Shown here: positions 55,687 to 64,000 of the stretch, in pieces
How the letters are laid out: the number at the start of each line of letters is the position of its first letter
Position numbering within the stretch: the first letter of the stretch is position 1
Origin: Halorientalis marina
Lineage (GTDB): Archaea; Halobacteriota; Halobacteria; Halobacteriales; Haloarculaceae
Direction: 5' to 3'
Length of the DNA: 64,000 nucleotides
NCBI RefSeq assembly: GCF_023028345.1
Contig: NZ_CP095487.1
Coordinates: 3,410,001 to 3,474,000 of the forward strand
Made by a program: the position numbers and the translations under genes
The notes under the pieces: generated by a model
The model's input: only the letters and a program-made list of their open reading frames with translations
Told to the model about the DNA's origin: nothing
Database searches by the model: none

Positions 55687-56694
55687 TCAGTCGTCGGTCA
55701 CTGGCTTGGTGTCGACTTCCTCGGTCAGTTGCTGTGCAGCCTCGACGAAGAGGGCGACGACCAGCGGGCCCGCGATGAACCCGACGACGCCCACGGTGAG
55801 GACGCCGCCGATGAACCCGATAAAGTAGAGGCTGACGGGCATGTCCGCGGTCATCGAGGCCAGTCGCGGCCGGACGATAGCGTCCGGCAGGAACCCGATC
55901 AGCACCAGTCCGAGCGCAGTCACGATGATCGCGGCGCCCGTGTCCCCGAGCACGAGGTGGTAGGCGGCGAGTCCGAGGACGACGACACTCGGCCCGATGA
56001 CCGGAACGAACTGCAGGACGCCGGCCAGCACCGCGAGCACCAGCGCCGAATCGTATCCGAGGGCGGCGAAGACGACGTACGCGATGAGGAAGGTCGCGAA
56101 CGCCGTCGCCGCCTGCAGGACGTAGATCGCGTTTAGCGTCGACCGCACCCGCTCGTGGAAGTCGAGAGTCACGTCGCGATACGTCACGGGCACCAACTCC
56201 AGCACCGCCACCCGGATGTCGTGTGGCCGCAGGAGCAGTCCGTAGACCAGGAAGACGAACAGCGTCGCCTTCAGCGCGAGGACCGGGGCCGCCGCCGCAG
56301 TGTCGACCGCCAGCGACGTCATCACGGACTGGACCTGTGCGACGTTCTCGGTGACGGAGACGACGTACTCGAACCCGAACACCGACACCGTGAGTTCCGG
56401 GGGCAGGTCCCGGACGAACGAGAGAAACTCCCGCCGCCTGACGTACAGCGCAGCGCCGATAGGGACCACCGCCGCCAACCCCGCGAGAAACGCGGCCAGC
56501 GTCGCCACCGCCGCCGCGACCCGTCGGCCCCGCCCGTGGTCGACGAGCCACTGCCTGACCGGATAGATCACATACGCGACCGTAATCGCGAAAAAGACCG
56601 TCCCAATCACCTCGGCCAGCACCACCGTCGTGGCGACTGCCGTCACCGCGAACAGGCCCAGCAACACGCGACGGCGACGACGAGCGGATGGCAC
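55687..56694 (-). CDS. AI-2E family permease
   Basis: 335 residues: about eight hydrophobic segments, a central soluble loop (RDLPPELTVSVFGFEYVVSVTENVAQV region), and the family's C-terminal signature DMPVSLYFIGFIGGVLTVGVVGFIAGPLVVAL. Members include Na+(Li+)/H+ antiporters, so an AI-2 role is unlikely in archaea. 13 nt from the rhodanese stop, convergent. Confidence 0.9.
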   Translation of the reverse strand: MPSARRRRRVLLGLFAVTAVATTVVLAEVIGTVFFAITVAYVIYPVRQWLVDHGRGRRVAAAVATLAAFLAGLAAVVPIGAALYVRRREFLSFVRDLPPELTVSVFGFEYVVSVTENVAQVQSVMTSLAVDTAAAAPVLALKATLFVFLVYGLLLRPHDIRVAVLELVPVTYRDVTLDFHERVRSTLNAIYVLQAATAFATFLIAYVVFAALGYDSALVLAVLAGVLQFVPVIGPSVVVLGLAAYHLVLGDTGAAIIVTALGLVLIGFLPDAIVRPRLASMTADMPVSLYFIGFIGGVLTVGVVGFIAGPLVVALFVEAAQQLTEEVDTKPVTDD

Positions 56695-56813
56695 GCTCCT
56701 CTTTGTTCGTCGAACGGCAAAACTGTTGATGCGACGCCGGCGTCGGCCCCGCCGTCAGGAACGCGAGTCGACAGGTCGGGACTTGCAGACGAAACGGTGG
56801 GGTCGGTGAGGCC

Positions 56814-57191
56814 TCAGGGGACGACCCCGACGGTCACCAGCGTCCCGTACACACGGTATCGCTCCACCATGGCATCGCGTGTCTCCCAGTCTTCGGTTGG
56901 AAATTCCTCCGCCGGCGGGATCGCCGTTTCCCGGTCCGGGACGTTGTCCTGGACTGCGACGTGAAAGCCCGCCTCCCGGAACGCCGTCCGGTACTGCTCG
57001 CGGTCCCAGCGAGTCATCTCGACGCCCACCTTCTCCGGCCAGTGGTGGGAGTGCACGTTCTCCTCGTAGAAGTTCACCGCACAGGAGAACGTCCCGCCGG
57101 GCCGGAGCACGCGGTTGAGGTCCGACAGGACGCGGTGTGGGTCCTCGGCGTAGTAGAACGCCTCCATCGAGAAAGCGGTGGGAAAGAGCAT
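56814..57191 (-). pseudogene. SAM methyltransferase, 5' end lost at the element boundary
   Basis: The 3' half of a class I methyltransferase: FSMEAFYYAEDPHRVLSDLNRVLRPGGTF (post-motif II and III), then a C-terminal domain ending VYGTLVTVGVVP. The SAM-binding motif I and all upstream sequence are missing. The frame hits a stop where AT-rich element DNA begins, next to the integrase. Most simply, integration of the mobile element split the gene; the other half would lie beyond the right end. Confidence 0.75.
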
Positions 57192-57218
57192 TTATTCTTA
57201 TAGCATAGATGTGGGTAT

Positions 57219-58538
57219 ATGGCCGATAGTAAACGCGAACGATTCAGGAGCGAAAAGGCGCGGATTGATCCACAACTGGCAACGCAGTTTGAACAACAAC
57301 ATGAGAACGATGATTACGAAGTGAACCTGCGGGAGCTTACAGACGCCGAACGGGACGCGATACTTGAGTTTGTGAACGCGAAAGACCCACAGACTTCCCG
57401 CGTGACCGACCCGAACGGCAGTACCAAATCAGACAGCACGCTTGCCCGCTATGCGAATCTGTTGGGGCGGCTTGGTGAAATGACCGACTTTGACCTCACG
57501 GACACCTCTGCCGACGAGATAAACCGCTTCATGGACACGCTACGGAATGGCAACGTGGCCGATGTGAAGGACGAAGGCTTGTCGGCAGGCTCAGTGAAGA
57601 ATTTTCAGTCGACGTTACGGAAATTCTACGAGTATCACGACGAGTTCGGGATTGAGAAAGGTGAAATCGCGCTCGCCAACCCCGACAACAACACCGTCGA
57701 TGAACGCGACATTTTCGAGAAAGACGAGATACAGGCCATTCGCAACGCGGCCAACCACCCACGGGACAAGGCGCTAGTTGATCTACTCCTATACACCGGC
57801 CAGCGGCTTAGTGCGGTGTTGAACCTGCGGTTGAAGGATATAGACATTGACAACGGCACGTTCTATCTGAATGAAGAACGCGGCGATTTGAAGGGTGCCA
57901 CAGGAAAGCGGCCACTCCTATATGCAGAGAAGGCCGTCCGAACGTGGTACAACGAACATCCGTGTGACGACTCAGAAGCGTTCTTTATCACCCACAAGTA
58001 CGACTGGGAGAACAAGTCATACGAACCGGGCCAGCGGCTTGACAACAGCACTATCTACCGCCAGCTACGACGCATTGGCGAACGTGCGGGAGTCGAGAAG
58101 CCGATGAACGCTCACAACTTCCGGCATACGTTCGTGACTGTCTGTAAGCGAAACTACGGAATGGACAACGACACGATAAAGCGGCTCATCGGCCACAGAC
58201 CGGATTCTAACATCATGGAGTCTACGTATGCCCATCTAACCGATGACGACGTGATAGCGGCCGCAGAACGCGCCACAGGCAAACGTGACGATGAACCAGA
58301 GTCACCATTGACGCCCGACGTGTGCGACGTGTGCGGGGAAGTGGTTGAGCACGACAACGCGAAAGCCTGCCCCGCCTGTGGTGTTGCCTTCACACCGGAC
58401 GCGCAACAGGCGAAAGACAAAATGCAGGATCAAGCCGAGGACAAAGCGATTGAAGTGGACAACGAACAAGAAGCGGAAATTGTGAAGGCTGTCTTGAAGG
58501 ACATACGCGAAAATCCGGGCGAGTTTCTGGATAAGTAA
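57219..58538 (+). CDS. tyrosine recombinase (integrase) with zinc-ribbon tail
   Basis: 439 residues. A SAM-like core-binding N-domain (about 40-150) precedes the catalytic domain with Arg in LLYTGQRLSAVLNLRLKDI, Lys in GATGKRPLLY, HNFRHTF (HxxR), GHRPDSN and nucleophile Tyr in STYAHL. A C-terminal zinc ribbon (CDVCGEVVE and CPACGVAF) and an acidic helix follow. Catalyses site-specific integration/excision. Encoded at the left end of the element, reading inward. Confidence 0.94.
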   Translation: MADSKRERFRSEKARIDPQLATQFEQQHENDDYEVNLRELTDAERDAILEFVNAKDPQTSRVTDPNGSTKSDSTLARYANLLGRLGEMTDFDLTDTSADEINRFMDTLRNGNVADVKDEGLSAGSVKNFQSTLRKFYEYHDEFGIEKGEIALANPDNNTVDERDIFEKDEIQAIRNAANHPRDKALVDLLLYTGQRLSAVLNLRLKDIDIDNGTFYLNEERGDLKGATGKRPLLYAEKAVRTWYNEHPCDDSEAFFITHKYDWENKSYEPGQRLDNSTIYRQLRRIGERAGVEKPMNAHNFRHTFVTVCKRNYGMDNDTIKRLIGHRPDSNIMESTYAHLTDDDVIAAAERATGKRDDEPESPLTPDVCDVCGEVVEHDNAKACPACGVAFTPDAQQAKDKMQDQAEDKAIEVDNEQEAEIVKAVLKDIRENPGEFLDK

Positions 58539-58611
58539 CCGCAAAACGTGTCCCGTTTTTAGTGCGCTTTTGCCGTATCTGTAGATATGACTAGATTCGC
58601 AGGTGATTCGC

Positions 58612-61600
58612 ATGGCTGACGACACCTACGGCGACCCGGACGCAACGCTTTCGGACCCATACATCCCCGAACCGGACGATTCAGGTGGCGGTGGTGGCGG
58701 TGGCGGGAGCGACGACGATGATGATGTGAGTGTTGAACGCCGGAGAGAGAACTACGCGGCCGCGACGGGACAGCTAGACGAGTTGGCGAAAGAACGCGCC
58801 GGCCAAGGTGGGGCCGATACGGACCTCTCCGAAATTGACGAACAGGACCAGGAACAGGCCCGACAACGACAGATAGCACAAGAGATAGAAAACCAGCAGT
58901 CGCCCGATGGGCCGTCTGTTGGCGAAGTTGCTGAGAACGTCGGACGAACCATCGGGCAGGCGGGCGACGTGGCGGGAGACGCCGCCGATCTCGCAACCAG
59001 TGGCCCGCTCGACGTGCCGAGTGGGGACAGTAGCAACCAGGCCCAACAGGACCAGTCCGAACCCACACAGGATACGTCGCAACTGGCGGGGCCATTCCAG
59101 GGTGAGAACCTGAGTCCACCCGAACAGGCCGCCAACCGAATCACCCGAACCGCGAAACGAGCCGCGCGGAACCCACGGGCGACGGCGGCCGTGGTTGGTG
59201 CAACGACTGGTGCGCCACTGGCGAGGCGTGAGACGAGTGGGACCGATACCGTGAGCCGGGCCGAAGCGCGGGCAGCGGCCGGACTCTCGCCACAGGACCC
59301 GACGCGACGGACACAGGCCACTCTCCCAGGTGAAAACGTCCCGACGCTTGAACAGGCCGACCAAGACCGACAACGCCGTATTAGCCAGCAGGCGATTCAG
59401 ACAACACAAGCACCGGCCACCACTAGAGATAGACTCCAAACTGACGAGTCCATTACCCGAGATATTACGACCGGCGGTGTTCTGGCCGACCAGGGCCGAG
59501 GGTTCGCACCCCTGAAGGGTGAGTTCGTCCCCAACCAGCAGGAAGTTAGCGCCGCCGCAGAGGGTGTTGATTTCTTTGTCGACACTGCCGCAGAACAGGC
59601 CGGTCGCATTACCGACGTAGCGACGACTGGCCGCGCCAGTGAGGACACGACGGCCGGTGCCGCGATTGAAGGCGGGTTCCGTGGTGTTGGAGGGGTCGCA
59701 AATGCCCCGGCGCTTGTGCTTAGTGGGGAAACGGCTGCTGAAGCTGGACAAGGCGTTGTCGCCAACGCACCGGATCAACCACTTCAGACAGCAGGCACGG
59801 CAGGCGGCCTTGGGTTACTGTTTGCCAGCAAAGCCGCCGGCCGTGGTGTGCAACGATTTCAGGAAGCTCCCGTTGAAACGGCCGTGTTCGGTGTCTCTTC
59901 GCTCACTGCTGAAAGTGCCGTGGCCGGTGGTGTCTCGCCAGTTCGATTTACCCGGACGGACATACCACTCAGTCAGACACGGCAGGTTGATCTTGATGTG
60001 AGCACGCAACGAGCGGCCGAGGGTGTTGCCGACGATACGCCGAACGTGAACGTTGAAATCACCGAGAGTGCCGGTGAAACCACAGTCCGAGGGGCGCGGG
60101 TGGAGACACCGCCTGTTGCGGAAGCCTTCGGTATCCGGTCGCGTGGGCGAACGCTATTCGGCACCCGCGACGGACGGCCAACAATCGGTGCCCCATCAGT
60201 TGCGTCCGAGGCTGGAAATCTCGACCTCGCCCGGATGGGTGCGACCGCCACGGCAACCGCAGAGCCACGTAGTGCGTTTGAAGCGGATGTGTTCCGAGAA
60301 ACGGCCACGGACCTTGATCCTGCGGCCGGCGAGCGTGTGCGGGCGTCTGAGTCCATCCAGCGCCAAGCACAGGTGACGGAACGGCCAGGCTTTGCAGTCG
60401 AGTCCGCAGAGGAGGCTATCGGACAGGCGCGAGCGGTTCCAGAAGGTGCGGTTGACGACGTGACCCAAGCCCTCCGTGACACGGACGCAACGGTATTCGG
60501 AAGTGCCGCCGCCCGTGCTCAAACCGAGAACTTCCGCCAGCCGCGTGACGTTGACGTTGTGGTGCCGGATGAGCAACAGGCACAATCACGGTTCGCAGAG
60601 GCGCTTGAAGGCGAGAACGCCGATGTGGGCGACGTGTTCGACATTAAGGAGGAAAGCGAGGTTCCGGGCCGTGCCGCAGGTGGTGAACCCATCAAATTCG
60701 GCCGCACAAGTCAAGCGCCGCGTGAACTAGATGGTGTGCCGTTCAACCCTGTCAATGAAGAGTTAGTGCGAAAGGCCGGTGCGTCTGCGTTCCTCCGCTC
60801 TACGGAAGCCACGAATACACCGAATCGTGTTGATGTTGGCCCGGAACCACGGAGTGCTGAACCCGACAGTGGCGTCCGTGAAAAGGACGTGCTCGACACG
60901 CAGCAGTTGGCGCAGGAGCTTGAACTAACCGGACAGGCCCGCCGCCGGTTTGAACGAGCGTTTGATCTTGAAGAGACGACGGACACCCGGAGTCTCGACC
61001 TCGGGCCAGTGAGTATCCAGAACCGCCGGCTTCTCGACCCGACTGATACGAACGTGCAGCGGAACGCGCTTGAGTTTGGCACTGTTCGCCGGACGGACGC
61101 AGATACCAGAGTCCGTGACGGGGATACAGACACCCGAACCGACGTTGACAGCCCCACGACACGCCGGACTGACAGTGACACCAATACCAGAGTGGGTGAC
61201 GTAGATAGCCCATCGGCACGCCGGGCAGACGCAGATTCACCGCTTGTGTCGCCAACCACGGATTCACCCACGACCGGATTCGGAGCTGGTGGCAGTCCGT
61301 TCGGTGGCTCGCCGGGTGATGATAGCCCCGCACAGTCGCCAACCGGCGATAGCCCGACTGGTGGCTCTCCGCCTGGTGGTAGCCCGCCAACGAGTAGCCC
61401 GCCCGGCCTGCCGTCGCCAACGATCCCCGGCCTCAGTCCGCCCGGTCTTGGCAGTCCGCCCGGTCTTGGCAGTCCGCCGGGCTTCGGCAGTCCGCCTGGT
61501 GACAGTCCGCCTGGTGACAGTCCGCCGGGTACGTCGAGTCCGCCTGCCGACACGCCGCCCGACACGCCGACACAGACTCCCAACCGGCAAGACCTTGACT

Positions 61601-61764
61601 TTGAGATTGACCAGGACGAGAAAAACGAAGAGTTCGGCCTGTTGGGAGCGAAGAGTCCGACGCTCTTCGACTTCGGCAACCCGCTCACTGGCGAACGCCT
61701 GGAAACGACGCCTGGCGTTCCGCAGTCTGTGTTTGACGAAAGCCCGAGGTTCGAGGAGCTATGA
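58612..61764 (+). CDS. giant low-complexity protein with nucleotidyltransferase-like motif
   Basis: 1,050 residues from the ATG at 58612 (aggtga 6 nt upstream; GTG 58603 also possible). The N-terminus is acidic/Gly-rich, then long Ala/Thr/Gln/Glu-rich stretches with several Gly-rich hydrophobic segments (for example TAGGLGLLFASKAAG). At about residues 620-652, TDATVFGSAAARAQ precedes RDVDVVVP (GS at 630-631, D646-x-D648): the hallmark GS-x(n)-DxD of Pol-beta-type nucleotidyltransferases. VPFNPVNEELVRKAGASAFL follows, as in AbiEii-like enzymes. A C-terminal region rich in DSP, TD and SPPG repeats ends in a compact acidic tail. Function unknown; virion- or host-attack protein possible. Confidence 0.7.
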   Translation: MADDTYGDPDATLSDPYIPEPDDSGGGGGGGGSDDDDDVSVERRRENYAAATGQLDELAKERAGQGGADTDLSEIDEQDQEQARQRQIAQEIENQQSPDGPSVGEVAENVGRTIGQAGDVAGDAADLATSGPLDVPSGDSSNQAQQDQSEPTQDTSQLAGPFQGENLSPPEQAANRITRTAKRAARNPRATAAVVGATTGAPLARRETSGTDTVSRAEARAAAGLSPQDPTRRTQATLPGENVPTLEQADQDRQRRISQQAIQTTQAPATTRDRLQTDESITRDITTGGVLADQGRGFAPLKGEFVPNQQEVSAAAEGVDFFVDTAAEQAGRITDVATTGRASEDTTAGAAIEGGFRGVGGVANAPALVLSGETAAEAGQGVVANAPDQPLQTAGTAGGLGLLFASKAAGRGVQRFQEAPVETAVFGVSSLTAESAVAGGVSPVRFTRTDIPLSQTRQVDLDVSTQRAAEGVADDTPNVNVEITESAGETTVRGARVETPPVAEAFGIRSRGRTLFGTRDGRPTIGAPSVASEAGNLDLARMGATATATAEPRSAFEADVFRETATDLDPAAGERVRASESIQRQAQVTERPGFAVESAEEAIGQARAVPEGAVDDVTQALRDTDATVFGSAAARAQTENFRQPRDVDVVVPDEQQAQSRFAEALEGENADVGDVFDIKEESEVPGRAAGGEPIKFGRTSQAPRELDGVPFNPVNEELVRKAGASAFLRSTEATNTPNRVDVGPEPRSAEPDSGVREKDVLDTQQLAQELELTGQARRRFERAFDLEETTDTRSLDLGPVSIQNRRLLDPTDTNVQRNALEFGTVRRTDADTRVRDGDTDTRTDVDSPTTRRTDSDTNTRVGDVDSPSARRADADSPLVSPTTDSPTTGFGAGGSPFGGSPGDDSPAQSPTGDSPTGGSPPGGSPPTSSPPGLPSPTIPGLSPPGLGSPPGLGSPPGFGSPPGDSPPGDSPPGTSSPPADTPPDTPTQTPNRQDLDFEIDQDEKNEEFGLLGAKSPTLFDFGNPLTGERLETTPGVPQSVFDESPRFEEL

Positions 61765-61997
61765 CCGACAAGCAGGCACTACAGATTGACGGGACGGTTG
61801 ACGAGATACGGCGACTACAGCGAGAGCCACCGTCACAGTACGACAAAACCGCTTGGGCGATTGACGACGTAGATGGGGTGACGCTGCTTATCGAGTGTGC
61901 TGTAATCCCGTGCCCTTCGTGTGGTGAAGCGGCCTTCTGGAACGGTGGCTACGTCGCCTGTGCGGATTGTAGAACCCGGCAGAGGTTGGTAGGCTAA
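61761..61997 (+). CDS. small zinc-ribbon protein of the element
   Basis: 78 residues; the start overlaps the giant gene's stop by 4 nt (ATGA), so coupled. Two Cys pairs (PCPSCGEAAFW and CADCRTRQR) form a zinc ribbon at residues about 50-75 after a helical region. Possible DNA- or partner-binding protein acting with the giant protein. Confidence 0.75.
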   Translation: MTDKQALQIDGTVDEIRRLQREPPSQYDKTAWAIDDVDGVTLLIECAVIPCPSCGEAAFWNGGYVACADCRTRQRLVG

Positions 61998-62061
61998 ACC
62001 CATGGCTCACATTCATCAAACAGTCAGAACATACATCCGACAATAATCTCAAACCACAATC

Positions 62062-62337
62062 ATGACACAGTGCCCCGAATGTGGCGACGACACAAGCCTC
62101 TACGAGTGTGGTGAGTGTGGTGTCGATCATTGTGTTGACTGTCGCCTGCCCGATGAACACACCTGCGAGCCGCCAGAAACAACGACTGAGGCAGACGGCC
62201 GGACGGCGATTCTAGGACTCTCTGGTAAACAGTGGGGTGCCGTAGTCGTTCTATGGTTTGCTACGGTCGGGAGTAACCCTGATATTACGACCGCAGCAGG
62301 AATGGTCGTGCCTTTGTCGGTTCTCTGGCCGTTGTGA
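62062..62337 (+). CDS. AN1-like zinc-finger membrane protein (possible frameshift)
   Basis: 91 residues: a Cys/His-rich N-terminus (CPECGDDTSLYECGECGVDHCVDCRLPDEHTC) like AN1/B-box-type fingers seen in haloviral genes, a linker, and one hydrophobic segment (WGAVVVLWFATVGSN). After the stop at 62337, the -1 frame continues without stop from about 62283 to 62430. It encodes FVGSLAVVIAVTGLWVKVRP and a hydrophilic tail ending KASE-stop just before the next ATG. A frameshift (real, programmed or sequencing) is possible. Confidence 0.6.
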   Translation: MTQCPECGDDTSLYECGECGVDHCVDCRLPDEHTCEPPETTTEADGRTAILGLSGKQWGAVVVLWFATVGSNPDITTAAGMVVPLSVLWPL

Positions 62338-62431
62338 TTGCAGTTACCGGACTGTGGGTGAAAGTCCGACCGAACAGTGGCGATGAACAGACCGCAGACG
62401 ACACGACCGCAACGAAAGCGAGTGAGTAATA

Positions 62432-62797
62432 ATGAGCAACGAAAACAAAATCCCGACGTTGATGGTTTGTACGCCTGGAATCACGGCGAAACGGTTTACG
62501 CGCGATCCAATCGGCACCGAAGGTGAGTTTTCGCCCGGTGACGACCGAGTGAACCCATACCGTTCGGTTGATGAACGCGAAGAGGTTGAACGGGTGAAAG
62601 CCAAGCGCGACCGTCAAGAGAAGCGTGGCCCGCAACGAGACGACGTAATCAGCACACCGTTCGCAGAGAACAGCGGCAACGATCTCGTGAAAGTCCCCAT
62701 CGAGGACCCAACAGCAGACCCGGACCCATTCGCGTTTGACGACGTGAGCTTTGGCAATATGCAACTGCCGGGCCTTGGCGACGGGCCACGCTTCTGA
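62432..62797 (+). CDS. hypothetical protein of the element
   Basis: 121 residues, acidic and mostly polar, with a charged Arg/Lys-Glu stretch (REEVERVKAKRDRQEKRG) and an aromatic/Pro-rich C-terminus (PDPFAFDDVSFGNMQLPGLG). No family recognised. It starts just downstream of the zinc-finger gene, continuing the transcription unit. Confidence 0.6.
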   Translation: MSNENKIPTLMVCTPGITAKRFTRDPIGTEGEFSPGDDRVNPYRSVDEREEVERVKAKRDRQEKRGPQRDDVISTPFAENSGNDLVKVPIEDPTADPDPFAFDDVSFGNMQLPGLGDGPRF

Positions 62798-64000
62798 ATC
62801 CTATTCTACGGCGGATTGTATCGACAAAACCCCTACCCCTGACGTAGACAATTCGGCACGAACGGCATTGTGTCTGTGCGATATTCGGCAGAAACGGTCT
62901 GCTGGATATAGGTACGTGCATGGTACGATAGCACACCATACCCGTGTGTCCCCTCCCCCCTATCACGCATTGTACGATAGACCAGTAGGGGCGTGTGTGT
63001 TGTGTGTGTGAACAGCGACACTCTACAGCTATGTTGCCTGTCGACAGAAAGCGTGTGACGGCGAAGAGGACACCGTATGGCTGACGAAGGTTGTGGGGCG
63101 GTGCCCATCTATCTATACTGTCTGGCAATCCTAGAGTCTTTGGTGAGTCCGAGGGCAGTGAGTCGATACTGTTAGTCTCTATTCAGTCAGACTCTCCTGC
63201 GTGACTATCTTGTTTACCTCTCTGCCTTTGCTAACTAACGTCGGTGCGAACCTGTCACGTCGTGCGGTTCACACAGACAGCACGTTAGCCACGACTCTCC
63301 TGCTGGAAAGAGAGGACCGCTGTAAACCTCGCGTGTATATATTATATGCCGTAGCCGTTTACAGCGACAGCAGTAACCACAGACGCCGTGAGTCTATGGG
63401 CGTATTGAGATATGGATAGGGACGCTACTACTTACTAAGGCCGTTGCGCGTTAGTACGTAGGTACACTGTTGCCCTGAATGAATGAACCCTCAGTTCCTA
63501 CCGCGCGTTAGTACGAATGTGTAGGTTGCTTCTTTCACCGTCCATCCTTGGTGCCGTCATGCGATTGTAGCCACAACGATGAAAGCCACTCAACAACGAT
63601 CCTCGACGACAGTACGCGCGTTAGTACGAACGTATATCGCTGGTTGTTGTTGGCTTTCGTCCCTATGCAGTCATGCGATTAGTCCAAAGCCATAGCAACG
63701 AGGGACAGCTGACGATCTACAGCGAAGAGAAACAGGAACCATTCGCCGTTGCACCCCCTCTACCACAATTAGAATCGGATTTGGCTCTTCGCGCGATAAC
63801 GGGCGTATGTACGCCCCTGCCGGTAGTTGTTTGTGGTTATTTTCGATTTTCCCCATGCGCGTTGGGTACAGTACCGTACATGGTTCTCTCTGTCTTTTTT
63901 CTTGATTATGTTATGATGTAGTGTCTTAGGCGTTCTCTGTGTCCTTTAGCATAGTTGCCTGTGCTATCCTTTAGTAGGGTGTCTGTCGTGGTGATTCAGT
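62798..64000. other. 1.2-kb gene-poor region of the element
   Basis: Codon patterns characteristic of genes are lost. Scattered short open frames (for example 63201-63419 and 63673-63921) lack ribosome-binding sites and a consistent composition, and I do not call them. The segment contains gtacgatag twice near 62929 and 62974 (catggtacgatag, cattgtacgatag), TG-rich runs near 62990, and the gcgcgttagtacg repeats. Candidate origin, regulatory or attachment region. Confidence 0.55.
63446..63685 (+). repeat. iteron-like motifs at about 57-nt spacing
   Basis: gcgcgttagtacg occurs exactly at 63446, 63503 and 63616. Related gcgattgtag at 63561 and gcgattagtcc at 63675 (both preceded by tcat) fill the intermediate positions. 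Starts are therefore 57, 58, 55 and 59 nt apart. Such regular direct repeats commonly bind a Rep or partition protein; CRISPR is excluded by repeat divergence. Confidence 0.65.

Larger units (their letters stand above)
57192..64000 (+). mobile_element. integrated virus/plasmid, left part
   Basis: From about 57192 to the window end the DNA is visibly richer in A/T, uses more AT-ending codons, and carries an integrase at its left edge. A run of closely packed same-strand genes with zinc-ribbon and unknown products follows, then an iteron-like zone. No capsid or replication protein is recognised in the visible part, so virus versus plasmid cannot be settled. It runs off the window edge; attachment sites cannot be paired. 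Confidence 0.8.

Noticed and set aside
57100..57230. tRNA gene as the integration target
   Set aside because: No cloverleaf-like sequence or TpsiC-type motif is visible; the left flank is clearly methyltransferase coding sequence.
62649..63128. Minus-strand ORF overlapping the hypothetical gene and TG-rich DNA
   Set aside because: Cys/His content comes from low-complexity DNA; it is opposite a better-supported frame.
63201..63419. Short ORF in the element's right region
   Set aside because: Poor initiation context, no recognisable domain, and composition matching surrounding non-coding DNA.
63446..63685. CRISPR array in the element
   Set aside because: The repeated unit is only 13 nt and diverges; spacing of about 57 nt and lack of cas genes argue against it.
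63673..63921. Short ORF after the iterons
   Set aside because: It begins inside a repeat motif (tcatgcgatt) and shows no family features. It could be real but is not supportable.

Overview
The window is haloarchaeal chromosome (class Halobacteria). The proteins are very acidic and the DNA is GC-rich. Many starts lie about 24-30 nt downstream of an archaeal TATA box, and secreted proteins carry Tat/lipobox signals. Marker families are also haloarchaeal: LysW-dependent arginine synthesis, halocyanin, an NAD-dependent DNA ligase, bat-type HTH regulators and UvrBC. The gene set would fit a Haloarcula-like lineage, but genus cannot be fixed from sequence reading alone.

Layout. 1-8.6 kb: arginine biosynthesis (argG 3' end, argH, then lysW-argX-argC-argB-argD-argE-argF), with start/stop overlaps and a strong terminator after argF. 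8.6-16.6 kb: a small zinc protein, a broken histidine kinase, rtcA, a group of exported redox proteins (a large cupredoxin-fused lipoprotein, a halocyanin, a HiPIP-like protein) around an HTH regulator, and thrC. 16.6-26.9 kb: serA and serB, a RecA-like ATPase, a bat-type regulator, MaoC and acyl-CoA synthetase genes, a methyltransferase, and a radical SAM enzyme resembling the tetraether-synthase (Tes/MJ0619) family. 27-32.7 kb: methionine assimilation (two paralogous thiol-lyases and metX) and a class V aminotransferase. 33-50 kb: ligA, an ABC exporter, uvrC, a surface protein with a Glu-Thr stalk, an SPFH protein, a MOSC protein, uvrB and a PQQ-propeller lipoprotein-like gene. 50-56.7 kb: MFS, MgtC/DUF4010, two rhodaneses and an AI-2E-family permease.

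At about 57.19 kb the character changes abruptly. A methyltransferase gene is cut off and followed by a tyrosine integrase, a 1,050-residue low-complexity protein with an embedded nucleotidyltransferase-like motif, three small genes (two with Cys-rich zinc motifs), and about 1.2 kb of AT-richer DNA. That DNA carries a repeated gcgcgttagtacg motif at about 57-nt spacing. This is the left part of an integrated virus or plasmid that runs off the right edge.

The most unusual chromosomal signal is a set of short palindrome clusters inserted in frame into argH, argC, a metB/metY paralogue and uvrC. They encode short hydrophilic Ser/Gly/Arg/Glu/Thr peptides. Similar palindrome pairs also occur after argF and in one other intergenic gap. 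They look like a family of small palindromic insertion elements that tolerate coding sequence.
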